This document shows positions 1 to 7,200 of a stretch of DNA of 17,818 bases, piece by piece. Every line of letters starts with the position of its first letter. The stretch's first letter is position 1. Source of the stretch: an uncultured Cellvibrio sp. (GTDB lineage: Bacteria; Pseudomonadota; Gammaproteobacteria; Pseudomonadales; Cellvibrionaceae); contig CAMLOU010000090.1 of NCBI GenBank assembly GCA_946481735.1, positions 1 through 17,818 on the forward strand, given 5' to 3'. The position numbers were made by a program, and so were the translations under genes. The notes under the pieces are model-generated. The model saw only the letters and a list, made by a program, of their open reading frames with translations, had not been told where the DNA came from and searched no databases.

Positions 1-220
1 TTTCTTTCGCGGCGGCGAGGATGCGGTCTACCTGCAGGTAACTTTCGGCAGCGGTGTTACCGCCGAGGCACACGGCCATATCACAGGCGGACACATGCGC
101 GCTGTTGCGATCCGCATCGGAATACACCGCGACTGATTTTACGCCCATTTTTTTCAGTGTTTTGGCGATGCGTACGGCAATCTCGCCGCGGTTTGCAATC
201 AGGACTGTATGAAACATCAT
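1..220 (-). CDS. uca: Urea carboxylase, N-terminal fragment (biotin carboxylase domain)
   Basis: Only the first 73 codons are inside the window; the gene runs off the left edge. The translation opens MMFHTVLIANRGEIAVRIAK, the classic ATP-grasp biotin-carboxylase N-terminus (the IANRGEIAxR motif), followed by a SVAVYSDAD stretch typical of the family. By itself this could be any biotin-dependent carboxylase (acetyl-, propionyl-, pyruvate-). The allophanate hydrolase gene just upstream on the same strand makes urea carboxylase by far the likeliest: it converts urea, bicarbonate and ATP to allophanate in the cytoplasm. Two adjacent ATGs (220 and 217) are possible starts; a GGAG lies 4 and 7 nt before them respectively, so 217 is equally plausible. 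The 198-bp gap to atzF holds two REP-like hairpins. Confidence 0.85.
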   Translation of the reverse strand, partial: MMFHTVLIANRGEIAVRIAKTLKKMGVKSVAVYSDADRNSAHVSACDMAVCLGGNTAAESYLQVDRILAAAKE

Positions 221-261
221 GGTTCTCCGATGCGTGTTTAGTTGTGTTTTTTTTCGGGTTC

Positions 262-304
262 TGTTATCGGATTACGGCGCTGTCGCGCCTAATTCGACCT
301 ACGG
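262..304 (-). repeat. REP-like hairpin repeat, copy 1
   Basis: Read on the minus strand it begins CCGTAGGTCGAATTAGGCGC and ends with GCCGTAATCCGAT. It closely matches the copy at 352-388 but in the opposite orientation. The arms (GTCGAATTA and TAATCCGAT, imperfect) fold on themselves around a GC-rich centre. From memory, GTAGGTCGGATTA...TAATCCGAC elements are dispersed repeats in many gammaproteobacterial genomes. Confidence 0.7.
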
Positions 305-351
305 TCATATCCGTTTTTTTTGCGTATGCCGGCGTACGGTCGCGCAGGTTT

Positions 352-388
352 TGTAGGTCGGATTAGCCAACGGCGTAATCCGACAAAT
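352..388 (+). repeat. REP-like hairpin repeat, copy 2 (inverted relative to copy 1)
   Basis: It contains GTAGGTCGGATTA, then GCCAACGGC, then GTAATCCGAC. GTCGGATTA and TAATCCGAC are exact reverse complements and GCC/GGC extend the stem, giving about 12 bp with one bulged G and a tiny loop. It is placed head-to-head with copy 1 with about 48 bp between them, like a BIME unit. Lying between atzF and uca, it could slow, end or stabilise the transcript. A separate small inverted repeat (GACGAA at 398-403, TTCGTC at 412-417) sits just after the atzF stop. Confidence 0.75.
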
Positions 389-418
389 CCGTGCAGCGAC
401 GAAAAGCGCGCTTCGTCA

Positions 419-2212
419 TCACTTCGCCAATGATTGGATATACGCCCGCCATCCACCCAACGGCGTAATATCTTTTGCACCCTCGACCGCCGCGCCTTCG
501 CAAATAAAACCTTTCACCTCGCGCCCGTCTTTTAAGGTCAAGGTGCCGATGCCCAAAGGCGCGGGAATCAAGGCAACAAAACTGCCGAAGTGGTGCATCG
601 GTACATCCCATAACTCCACAATAATTTCCGCTCCTTTATCGTGGGTGCGAATCAATCCGGGTTTGGGCGGTGTGGTGTTGGGTAAAGCGAAGAGGCGATA
701 ACAATCGGCGGTAAACGTGCTTTCCACAAAGCGCGCCTTGCGCTCAGTCAATTGCGTATTCAGTGGCATACCAGTGAGATGCGCACCGACCACTGCAAGC
801 CGTACATAACCGGTGGGAACCTGTGAGCTGATGTCGGTTTGTGGCGCAACACGGCGCGTAGCGCCTAATGTCCAGGGCGCGGCTTTTGCCCAGCGTTTTC
901 CAAATTCCGCGAGCGCGGCGTCTTGCCAGGCCGGTGCAATCAGGGTGATGCCGAAGGGCAAACCGTCGTTGCGCAATCCGGCGGGTAAGGCGAGTGCAGA
1001 ACAATCCGCGAGATTGACAAAATTGGTCCAGGTACCCAGCTGGCTGTTGACGATCACCGGGTCGGCTTCAACCTCGGCAATGGTTGGCAAACGCGGTGCG
1101 GTGGGAACTAACAGTGCGTCCACGGACGCCATTTGGGTTTGAATCGCACGGGCTAAATCGGCGCGGCTGTATTCAGCGTTGTAAGCATCCGTTGCCGTGA
1201 AATTTACGGCTTGTTTGATAATGCCGCGCACCACGGGATTCATTTGCTCCGCATGCTCCGCCATAAATTCCGCGATGGCCGCATGGCGCTCCGCCACCCA
1301 GGGGCCGCCATAAAGTAATTGCGCCAGGGTTTGCATGGGCGTGAAATCGATGGGAATTAATTCAGCGCCCAACTCGATAAGTTGCGCGAGGGTTTTATGC
1401 CAGGCAAATTCGGATTCGCTATCACCAAACCACACCAGTTCGGCGGGAATACCAAAGCGCGGTTTGCTCGCAAAAAACGTGGCTGGTGCGGGTGCCGTGC
1501 GTGAATAACCATCGGCAGGATCAAAGCCTTCCATCACGCGCGCGACTTGCTCGGCGTCATCCACCGTCAATGAAAAAATCGAGACGCAATCCAGGCTGCG
1601 ACACGCGGGCACTACGCCCAGGGTGCTGAAACGACCTTTGGTAGGTTTCAGGCCGACGATATTGTTGAACCCGGCAGGCACGCGACCGGAACCTGCGGTA
1701 TCCGTGCCGAGACTGAAGGGAAATAAACCGGAGGCGACCGCAACGGCAGAGCCGGAACTGGAACCGCCGGATACGTAATCCGGGTTAAAACTATTGGGCA
1801 CAGCACCATAAGGCGAGCGTGTGCCGACAAGTCCGGTAGCGAACTGATCGAGATTGGTTTTGGCCAATACAATGGCACCGGCAGCGCGCAGTTTGGCCAC
1901 GCTGGTGGCATCGGCACTGGCGATGTAAGTAAAGGCGGGGCAGGCGGCGGTGGTGGGAATACCGGCAACATCAATATTGTCTTTCACCACAAAAGGCACG
2001 CCGTATAGCGGCAGCTTCAAGGCGTCGGCGCCGGCAGCGTCAAGCTGATCCAGTTGCGCATCCAGCTCGGCGGCGGAAAGAATATAAATCCAGGCAGGAT
2101 CATCGCCCCGTAATTGTTGGCGCAATGCATGCAGCGCAGTGCGCGGGTCTACTGTTTGTTCGCGGTAGGCGCTCAGCCACTCGCCGATGGTCCAACCCAA
2201 TTGGTCACTCAT
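419..2212 (-). CDS. atzF: Allophanate hydrolase
   Basis: Hydrolyses allophanate to ammonium and carbon dioxide, the second step of ATP-dependent urea use after urea carboxylase. The 597-residue product has the normal AtzF length. The N-terminal two thirds are an amidase-signature domain with the Ser-cisSer-Lys triad visible: Lys77 in VVKDNID, Ser151 in GGSSSGS, and nucleophile Ser175 in GTDTAGSGR. The last ~130 residues (from about LAVVGAHLTGMPLN to the end) match the separate C-terminal domain of the family, which distinguishes it from generic amidases and GatA. I start at the ATG at 2212 because AGGA precedes it by 6 nt; an in-frame GTG at 2227 would add five residues and lacks such a site. 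It is the first gene of the operon with uca, and an NtrC/sigma54-like control region lies upstream. Confidence 0.95.
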   Translation of the reverse strand: MSDQLGWTIGEWLSAYREQTVDPRTALHALRQQLRGDDPAWIYILSAAELDAQLDQLDAAGADALKLPLYGVPFVVKDNIDVAGIPTTAACPAFTYIASADATSVAKLRAAGAIVLAKTNLDQFATGLVGTRSPYGAVPNSFNPDYVSGGSSSGSAVAVASGLFPFSLGTDTAGSGRVPAGFNNIVGLKPTKGRFSTLGVVPACRSLDCVSIFSLTVDDAEQVARVMEGFDPADGYSRTAPAPATFFASKPRFGIPAELVWFGDSESEFAWHKTLAQLIELGAELIPIDFTPMQTLAQLLYGGPWVAERHAAIAEFMAEHAEQMNPVVRGIIKQAVNFTATDAYNAEYSRADLARAIQTQMASVDALLVPTAPRLPTIAEVEADPVIVNSQLGTWTNFVNLADCSALALPAGLRNDGLPFGITLIAPAWQDAALAEFGKRWAKAAPWTLGATRRVAPQTDISSQVPTGYVRLAVVGAHLTGMPLNTQLTERKARFVESTFTADCYRLFALPNTTPPKPGLIRTHDKGAEIIVELWDVPMHHFGSFVALIPAPLGIGTLTLKDGREVKGFICEGAAVEGAKDITPLGGWRAYIQSLAK

Positions 2213-2254
2213 TATTGTTCCTGCCACTCATGCACGGGGTGGATGCCCCATTGA

Positions 2255-2282
2255 AATACCGTCTTGTATGCAAGATGGTATT
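2255..2282. promoter_or_regulatory. 28-bp palindromic operator candidate upstream of atzF
   Basis: AATACCGTCTTG, a TATG spacer, then CAAGATGGTATT: 12-bp arms with a single mismatch (G against T). The core CTTGTATGCAAG has the look of a dimeric regulator site, and GntR-family operators can be of this kind. It begins 2 bp downstream of the -12 element of the sigma54-type promoter and covers its predicted transcription start, a position suited to repression. No regulator gene is in the window. Confidence 0.65.
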
Positions 2283-2283
2283 C

Positions 2284-2299
2284 AGCAGAAACTGTGCCA
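2284..2299 (-). promoter_or_regulatory. Sigma54 (RpoN)-type promoter for the atzF-uca operon
   Basis: The minus strand reads TGGCACAGTTTCTGCT. Against the consensus TGGCAC-N5-TTGC, the -24 half is perfect, the invariant GG and GC are exactly 10 nt apart, and only one base of the -12 half differs (CTGC). The predicted transcription start is near 2273, about 60 nt before the atzF ATG. Nitrogen-regulated sigma54 control fits a urea-catabolic operon. Confidence 0.7.
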
Positions 2300-2421
2300 A
2301 AGGATTTTTGATGGGCGGATTTTGCGGCTTGATGTGGGAAAAATATTGCTAAATCAATACGTTAAATGACGGAGGGAGTTGGCTCCATGGAGATTTTGGC
2401 GAGAATTTTTATGCGATTCCT

Positions 2422-2438
2422 TGCGCTGCATTTGTGCA
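2422..2438 (-). promoter_or_regulatory. NtrC-like enhancer site, proximal
   Basis: The plus strand reads TGCGCTGCATTTGTGCA. Compared with TGCACC-N5-GGTGCA it matches 9 of 12 defined positions, with the GC-C and GTGC cores at the correct spacing. Its centre is about 157 bp upstream of the predicted atzF transcription start and 32 bp from the second site. Confidence 0.45.
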
Positions 2439-2453
2439 GGTGATGGCCTTTGT

Positions 2454-2470
2454 TGTGCCAGGACGGTGCA
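2454..2470 (-). promoter_or_regulatory. NtrC-like enhancer site, distal
   Basis: The plus strand reads TGTGCCAGGACGGTGCA: 10 of 12 positions of TGCACC-N5-GGTGCA, with a perfect GGTGCA right half. The 32-bp spacing from the neighbouring site, about three helical turns, equals the spacing of the two strong NtrC sites upstream of enterobacterial glnA. Confidence 0.5.
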
Positions 2471-2489
2471 AGGGAGGAGCGATTGCTTG

Positions 2490-2513
2490 TCTCAATTTCG
2501 GGGAAGATTGAGA
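2490..2513. promoter_or_regulatory. Palindrome 1 over the fic -35 box
   Basis: Perfect 7-bp arms TCTCAAT (2490-2496) and ATTGAGA (2507-2513) with a 10-bp centre. The right arm contains the -35 hexamer TTGAGA of the fic promoter, so a bound protein would block polymerase. It resembles palindrome 2 at 2540-2561 (both have CTCAA...TTTCG and end TTGAGATA). Confidence 0.6.
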
Positions 2514-2536
2514 TATCCGGGGGAAAGGACTATAGT
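2508..2536 (+). promoter_or_regulatory. Sigma70 promoter of the fic-dgt operon
   Basis: TTGAGA (2508-2513), a 17-bp spacer, then TATAGT (2531-2536): five of six consensus bases in each hexamer at ideal spacing. Transcription would begin around 2542-2544, about 25 nt before the fic ATG, which argues against the longer open frame that starts at a TTG at 2379. Confidence 0.7.
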
Positions 2537-2539
2537 CAA

Positions 2540-2561
2540 CTCAAATTTCGTTAATTTTGAG
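2540..2561. promoter_or_regulatory. Palindrome 2 at the fic transcript start
   Basis: CTCAAA (2540-2545) and TTTGAG (2556-2561) flank a 10-bp AT-rich centre. It overlaps the predicted +1 and lies just before the start codon. Its centre is 49 bp from that of palindrome 1. Two similar sites flanking one promoter suggest a regulator that binds both. Confidence 0.6.
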
Positions 2562-2567
2562 ATAGAG

Positions 2568-3932
2568 ATGATTAAAACCCCGCCTCCAGCGTCTGAGCTG
2601 CCGCAGGACCCGCTTCGTTCCGTGGCGGAAGCAGGCTTGGAGAATTCATTGATATACGCGAATTACGTTTCGCCAGTGGACGAGCGGGGAAGGTACTTAC
2701 CGTTTGACGAATTTCGCCATCGGGTTCCTAAATCGCTGCAAGTCAATCTCGCATGGGCGCTGTTGAAGCGCGCACGTAACACATCAAGCGAGTCGCTATT
2801 CGGTGTTATCCCATCCCTGCCCAAGTTGGGTTTGCTTCTTATCAGCAATATTCAAAAGACCATCTCGCTCGTTGACCAAACCACAACATCAGCCGCCCTC
2901 GAATGGACAATAAAAAAGCTAGGCGAAGCTGAACATTTGAGTTACCTCTTCAACGACCTTATCGAAGACGAAGCCATCAGCAGCAGCCAACTCGAAGGCG
3001 CAGCAACTACCACCTTGGTTGCCAAAGACATGCTCAAGCGGCAGCGCGAGCCGCGCAGCATGGATGAGAAAATGATCCTGGGGAATTTCAGGATGATGCG
3101 TTTTGCCTGGGAGCACCGCACAGCCGATATCAGCCCGGACTTTATCCGCGAATTACATGCCGTGGGCGTTGAGGGCATCAACGATGAGCATTATCTGCCG
3201 GGCGTGTTCCGCACCCATGATGAGGTTGTTGTAGAAGATCGCGATGGCAATATTGTCCATCAGCCGCCACCGGCCCAGGGAATCGAGCAGCGCTTCCAAA
3301 AATTTTGCGAGTGGGTCAACAGCAATCACGATGAAATCGAAAGCAACACTTATCTGCATCCTTTGATCAAAGCCATCGTCATCCATTTTGTGATTGGCTA
3401 CGAACATCCCTTTCAGGATGGTAACGGCCGTGTTGCCCGCGCATTATTTTATTGGTTTATGTTTAGAAAAGAGTACGGCGCGTTTCGCTATATTTCTATC
3501 AGCAACCTGCTGAAAGACGCGGCGACACAATACGGCAAGTCATATCTGTACACCGAAACCGATGAGATGGACATGACCTATTTTATCGATTACCAGTGTT
3601 CCATCATCATGCGCGCCGTAAGTACTTTTAAAAACCATTGCCAAAAAGCCATTGCCGATATTGAATCTTTCAATCAATGGTTGTGGAAAACCGGCACGCT
3701 GAAAAAACTGAACGATAAACAAAAAGTGGTGTTTCAGGTAGCAAGAAGCAAGGTGCAGCGTGAATTTACGGCGACCAACGTCAAGGGGAATCTTGGCTGT
3801 TCCTACAACACTGCTTCCGCTGTATTAAACGGCTTGGTTGATCTGAATTTATTTGGTAAGAAAAAAGAGGGGCGCGAGTGGGTATTTTATCTGCTCGATC
3901 AAAACGATATTCAACACCACTGGAAACCCTAA
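2568..3932 (+). CDS. Fic family protein (class II AMPylase-like) with C-terminal winged helix
   Basis: Fic proteins usually transfer AMP from ATP to a hydroxyl on a target protein. The 454-residue product carries the complete catalytic motif HPFQDGNGRVAR at about residues 280-291, including catalytic His, Phe, Asp and the phosphate-binding GNGR. An N-terminal inhibitory motif, SSQLEG at about 139-144, fits (S/T)xxxE(G/N), so this is an auto-inhibited class II Fic. A flap-like YLPGVFR segment precedes the active site. The last ~65 residues look like a winged helix-turn-helix, so it may bind DNA and control its own promoter. The start at 2568 is chosen because the promoter and two palindromes lie directly upstream; residues upstream in the same frame look non-coding. 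The ribosome site is weak (GAGATAGAG). The stop codon overlaps the dgt ribosome-binding site. The target is unknown. Confidence 0.9.
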   Translation: MIKTPPPASELPQDPLRSVAEAGLENSLIYANYVSPVDERGRYLPFDEFRHRVPKSLQVNLAWALLKRARNTSSESLFGVIPSLPKLGLLLISNIQKTISLVDQTTTSAALEWTIKKLGEAEHLSYLFNDLIEDEAISSSQLEGAATTTLVAKDMLKRQREPRSMDEKMILGNFRMMRFAWEHRTADISPDFIRELHAVGVEGINDEHYLPGVFRTHDEVVVEDRDGNIVHQPPPAQGIEQRFQKFCEWVNSNHDEIESNTYLHPLIKAIVIHFVIGYEHPFQDGNGRVARALFYWFMFRKEYGAFRYISISNLLKDAATQYGKSYLYTETDEMDMTYFIDYQCSIIMRAVSTFKNHCQKAIADIESFNQWLWKTGTLKKLNDKQKVVFQVARSKVQREFTATNVKGNLGCSYNTASAVLNGLVDLNLFGKKKEGREWVFYLLDQNDIQHHWKP

Positions 3933-3941
3933 GGACATCCC

Positions 3942-5306
3942 ATGACCATGAACTGGCACCAACTCCTCTGCGCTGAGCGGCTCGGCCATCGGCCGGTTAA
4001 GGATGAAGAGGGGCGTTCGCCATTTCATTCGGATCACGACAAGATTATTTTTTCCGGTGCCTTTCGGCGGCTGGCGCGCAAGACGCAGGTGCATCCGCTG
4101 GCCACTAACGATCACATCCACAACCGTATGACCCACAGCCTCGAAGTGGCTTGCGTGGGCCGCACGTTGGGGATTCGCGTCGGTGCTGCATTAAAATCGG
4201 CAGGTGATTTGCCCGCGCATATTGTGCCGACGGATATTGGCGATATTGTGCAGGCGAGTTGCCTGGCGCACGACATCGGTAACCCACCGTTTGGTCACAC
4301 CGGTGAAGAAGCGATTCGCAACTGGTTTCAAAAAGAAGGTGCGTCCTATCTGGAACAACTGACGCCGGCAGAGCAAACGGATATCCGCGTCTTTGAAGGC
4401 AATGCCCAAGGCTTACGTGTATTGACCACCTCCGAGTATTACCAGTATCAGGAAGGGATGCGGCTCACCTACGCCACCCTCGCGTCTTCCATTAAGTACC
4501 CCTGGTGTTCCGAAGCGACGGTCCAGCGCCAGCGCCCCAAGCACAACAAGTACGGCATCTTCCAGTCCGAGTTGAATTACTTGCATGAGATTGCCGACAA
4601 AACCGGCTTGATCCAGAAAGGTGAGGATTGGTATTGCCGTCATCCACTGGTGTATTTGATGGAGGCGGCGGACGATTTCTGTTACGGCATTATTGATCTG
4701 GAAGATGGCCTGGAGATGGGCATCATCAGTTGGGATGAGATCTACGGCATCCTGCGCAACGTGATTGATCCGGCGCAAATTGCCGAGCTGGAAAAAACCC
4801 TGAACAAAGTCAGTGATGGCCGCAAGCCGGCGATCCTGCGCGGCAAGGCGATTGATGCGTTTATCAACGCCGGTACCCAGGCATTTTTCAACCACCAGAA
4901 AGATTTTCTGAACGGCACGGTTGAGAGTGATTTGATTTCGCTGTGCGATAAAAATGTGATGGAAGCCGTGCAGGCGGCCAAGGATCTCGCCAAACGCAAG
5001 ATCTTCAACCACTCCAAACGCGTAGAGCTGGAGATCGGTGCCTATGCCACCATTGCGACCCTGCTGAGTACGATTTGCAGCGCGGTGGATGCCTTTCTCC
5101 GCGATCCCCAGCAGATGACCTATAAAGACAACCGCGTGATGTCGCTGATCGGTGACAACAATTTTCATCCCCAGGTGCTGCATAAACACGGCAATTATCG
5201 CTACCTCGCCATCATGGCCGTGATCGACTACATCAGCGGCATGACCGATAACTACGCCACCAACCTGGCCAAGCAGTTCAATGGCATGGGTGAGTCGCGC
5301 TATTGA
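3942..5306 (+). CDS. dgt: Deoxyguanosinetriphosphate triphosphohydrolase (dGTPase)
   Basis: HD-superfamily enzyme that cleaves dGTP (or other dNTPs) to the nucleoside and triphosphate, lowering dNTP pools; E. coli Dgt has been linked to phage restriction. The 454-residue product shows the expected signature: FSGAFRRLARKTQV near 37-50, NRMTHSLEV with metal ligand His65, CLAHDIGNPPFGH with His110-Asp111, and EAADDFCYGI with the remaining Asp at 244/245. It is somewhat shorter than E. coli Dgt (505) but unbroken. AAGGA lies 6 nt before the ATG and overlaps the fic stop (TAAGGA), so translation of the two genes is probably coupled. No intrinsic terminator is obvious after the stop. Confidence 0.93.
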   Translation: MTMNWHQLLCAERLGHRPVKDEEGRSPFHSDHDKIIFSGAFRRLARKTQVHPLATNDHIHNRMTHSLEVACVGRTLGIRVGAALKSAGDLPAHIVPTDIGDIVQASCLAHDIGNPPFGHTGEEAIRNWFQKEGASYLEQLTPAEQTDIRVFEGNAQGLRVLTTSEYYQYQEGMRLTYATLASSIKYPWCSEATVQRQRPKHNKYGIFQSELNYLHEIADKTGLIQKGEDWYCRHPLVYLMEAADDFCYGIIDLEDGLEMGIISWDEIYGILRNVIDPAQIAELEKTLNKVSDGRKPAILRGKAIDAFINAGTQAFFNHQKDFLNGTVESDLISLCDKNVMEAVQAAKDLAKRKIFNHSKRVELEIGAYATIATLLSTICSAVDAFLRDPQQMTYKDNRVMSLIGDNNFHPQVLHKHGNYRYLAIMAVIDYISGMTDNYATNLAKQFNGMGESRY

Positions 5307-5577
5307 CAGGGTGTGGCACAGGCTGGCCACTGGCGAATTTTTGACTGATTCTTCATTTATGGCACGGGCTTGGCTGCAGGTGTCAAACAACCCCTTTTAC
5401 TTGGCTGCGTTTTATGTTTTGATTTCCCGTCTTGTGCGCCGGCCGGTATGAATCAATAGGCTGGCCAATCTCCCCGACGTCGCTGTAAAGCGCCTCTGTA
5501 TGAGGGCGCAGGCTATCGGGCAACCCTCCAATAACATCAATGATCAGCGTCTATAAGTCTGAAAGGAATGTAAGCTC
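5307..5577. other. Intergenic region between dgt and the autotransporter gene
   Basis: I see no gene. One compact hairpin (GCGCCTC at 5490-5496, loop TGTAT, GAGGGCGC at 5502-5509, one bulged G) lies about 70 nt before the autotransporter start and has no T-tract, so it is a leader structure rather than a terminator. The decamer AGGCTGGCCA occurs twice, near 5322 and 5458. No convincing sigma70 promoter was found by eye (TTGATT and TATGAA at 5419 and 5447 are 22 bp apart). Confidence 0.5.
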
Positions 5578-7200
5578 ATGAATTTCCCGGATAAATGTTC
5601 CCGCTCCCCGGCGCCGTCACGGCACTGGCTATCCCTGGGGTGCGGCGCTTTGTTGCTGACGGCTGCTACCTGTGTGCTCGCCGACCCACCCACCGCTGTC
5701 AGTGACAGCCGTACCATCCCGGTCAACAGCAATATTACGCTCAACGTCCTTGCTAACGATTTTGATGCAGATGGCGACCCGATTGTGGTTGTCAGTGTTA
5801 GCGCATCCAGTAACGCGTCCATCACCCTGAACCCCGACGGCAGTATTTTTTATTCCCCCAATCGCGGCTTCCAGGGCACAGATACCTTTACCTACACCAT
5901 CCAGGAAGAAACCGAAGAGGCACAGACCGCTGTCGGTACCGTGACCATTAATGTAGTGGAAGGCAGCTACGTTGAAGTGTCCGAAGGCGAGAATAATCGC
6001 AGCCTGGCGGTGGTGATGAACCAGGCCTGTGCGGCCTTGCGGGAAGATTCCGACAGCGAACTGGGTGCGGGCCGCCGCAACCTGCTGGAACGCTGTAATG
6101 CGTTGGAGGAGATGGCCACCAATAATCCGGATTCAGTCAACACCGCGCTGAACCAGATTGCGCCGGAAGAAACCGTCGCGCTGATGCGGGTGCTATCCGA
6201 GGCCAATCGCTCACAAACCGCTGCCGTGTCACAACGTATCGGGCAACTACAAGCGGGCAATAACGCGTTCACATTTAATGGCATGGCTTCGCGCCATCAC
6301 GGGCACATCAGTGGCGGCGCGGCGGGTGATGGTGACCCTATCTGGTCGGCCATTGGTTTCTTTGTCAGTGCCCAATATGAAGCGGCAGAGCGCGATGGCA
6401 GTGAATATGAATCGGGCTACGACTCCGATGGTAATACCTTTACGGCCGGTGTCGATTACCGTGTAAGCGAAGACCTGGTGATGGGCGCTGCAGTTGGCTA
6501 CACCCAAAACGAACTGGATTACAGTTTCCAGGGCGGTAGCCTCGACAGCGAAATTACCTCGTTTATTTTCTTCGGCGCCTATAACTGGGATCGCCTGTCA
6601 CTGGAAACGCAATTGGGTTACGCCAGCACAGAATTTGATTCGGTGCGTCACGTCGCCTATGGCGAAGGTGATACGTCGGTGGACGACACCATGTATGGCT
6701 ACACCGAAGGTGATCAGCTGTTGGTAAATGCACAACTGCAATGGGAGTGGAATCGTAACGCGTTAACGGTGTATCCCTTTGCTCGGTTTGATTATTTGAA
6801 AAACGATGTGGATGGTTACGGTGAAACCGGCGAGACGGGTTTGCCAATGGTTATCGGTTCGCAATCCACGGATCAATTCACCTTGGGCGCGGGTGTGCAA
6901 ACGACTTATGTGTTGAATCAAAACTGGGGCGTGCTGATTCCTATGGCGCAAGTGACCTTGTTAAGCGAAGTCAGCTCCGGTTTTGATCCGGTGGCGGCCC
7001 GTTTTGCTTACGACCCGGACCCAAACAATACCTTTACCCTGCGCAATGACGGTGAAGACCGTGCTTACTCACAGATCGCGGTAGGCTCCTCGGCCATCTT
7101 CAAAGGCGGTGTCTCCGGCTTCTTCCAATATCAACAGGTGGTGGGTTACGACAACCTGTCCGCTTATCAGGTACAGGCAGGTATCCGCTATGAATTCTAA
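5578..7200 (+). CDS. Autotransporter-like outer-membrane beta-barrel protein with a cadherin-like domain
   Basis: The 540-residue product has a signal peptide cut near Ala35 (TCVLA/DPP). Residues about 36-128 form one cadherin/Big_9-like repeat (VLANDFDADGDPI, NPDGSIFYSPNRGFQGTD). Residues about 138-228 are helical, with two cysteines (151 and 173) that may pair and an APEE motif; this is the plug/linker region seen before autotransporter barrels. From about 255 to the end there are alternating amphipathic strands closing with the outer-membrane signature GIRYEF. The passenger is unusually small. It may display an adhesive or carbohydrate-binding module at the surface. AAGGA precedes the ATG by about 11 nt. 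Its last 11 bases overlap the next gene, a multidomain lipoprotein, suggesting one operon and a joint function. The substrate is unknown. Confidence 0.85.
   Translation: MNFPDKCSRSPAPSRHWLSLGCGALLLTAATCVLADPPTAVSDSRTIPVNSNITLNVLANDFDADGDPIVVVSVSASSNASITLNPDGSIFYSPNRGFQGTDTFTYTIQEETEEAQTAVGTVTINVVEGSYVEVSEGENNRSLAVVMNQACAALREDSDSELGAGRRNLLERCNALEEMATNNPDSVNTALNQIAPEETVALMRVLSEANRSQTAAVSQRIGQLQAGNNAFTFNGMASRHHGHISGGAAGDGDPIWSAIGFFVSAQYEAAERDGSEYESGYDSDGNTFTAGVDYRVSEDLVMGAAVGYTQNELDYSFQGGSLDSEITSFIFFGAYNWDRLSLETQLGYASTEFDSVRHVAYGEGDTSVDDTMYGYTEGDQLLVNAQLQWEWNRNALTVYPFARFDYLKNDVDGYGETGETGLPMVIGSQSTDQFTLGAGVQTTYVLNQNWGVLIPMAQVTLLSEVSSGFDPVAARFAYDPDPNNTFTLRNDGEDRAYSQIAVGSSAIFKGGVSGFFQYQQVVGYDNLSAYQVQAGIRYEF

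Noticed and set aside
2379..2567. N-terminal extension of the Fic reading frame starting at a TTG
   Set aside because: The stretch contains the fic promoter, two palindromes and an NtrC-like pair; its translation is Cys/Arg-rich and unlike Fic proteins, and there is no ribosome-binding site at the TTG.
4413..5390. 325-codon minus-strand open frame opposite dgt
   Set aside because: It is antisense to a clearly conserved dGTPase, His- and Gly-rich in a way typical of a shadow frame, with no family resemblance.
5481..5545. Possible c-di-GMP (GEMM) riboswitch in the autotransporter leader
   Set aside because: There is a hairpin and a GGGCAACCC-like stretch, but the paired motifs of the GEMM consensus could not be laid out; a covariance-model search would decide.
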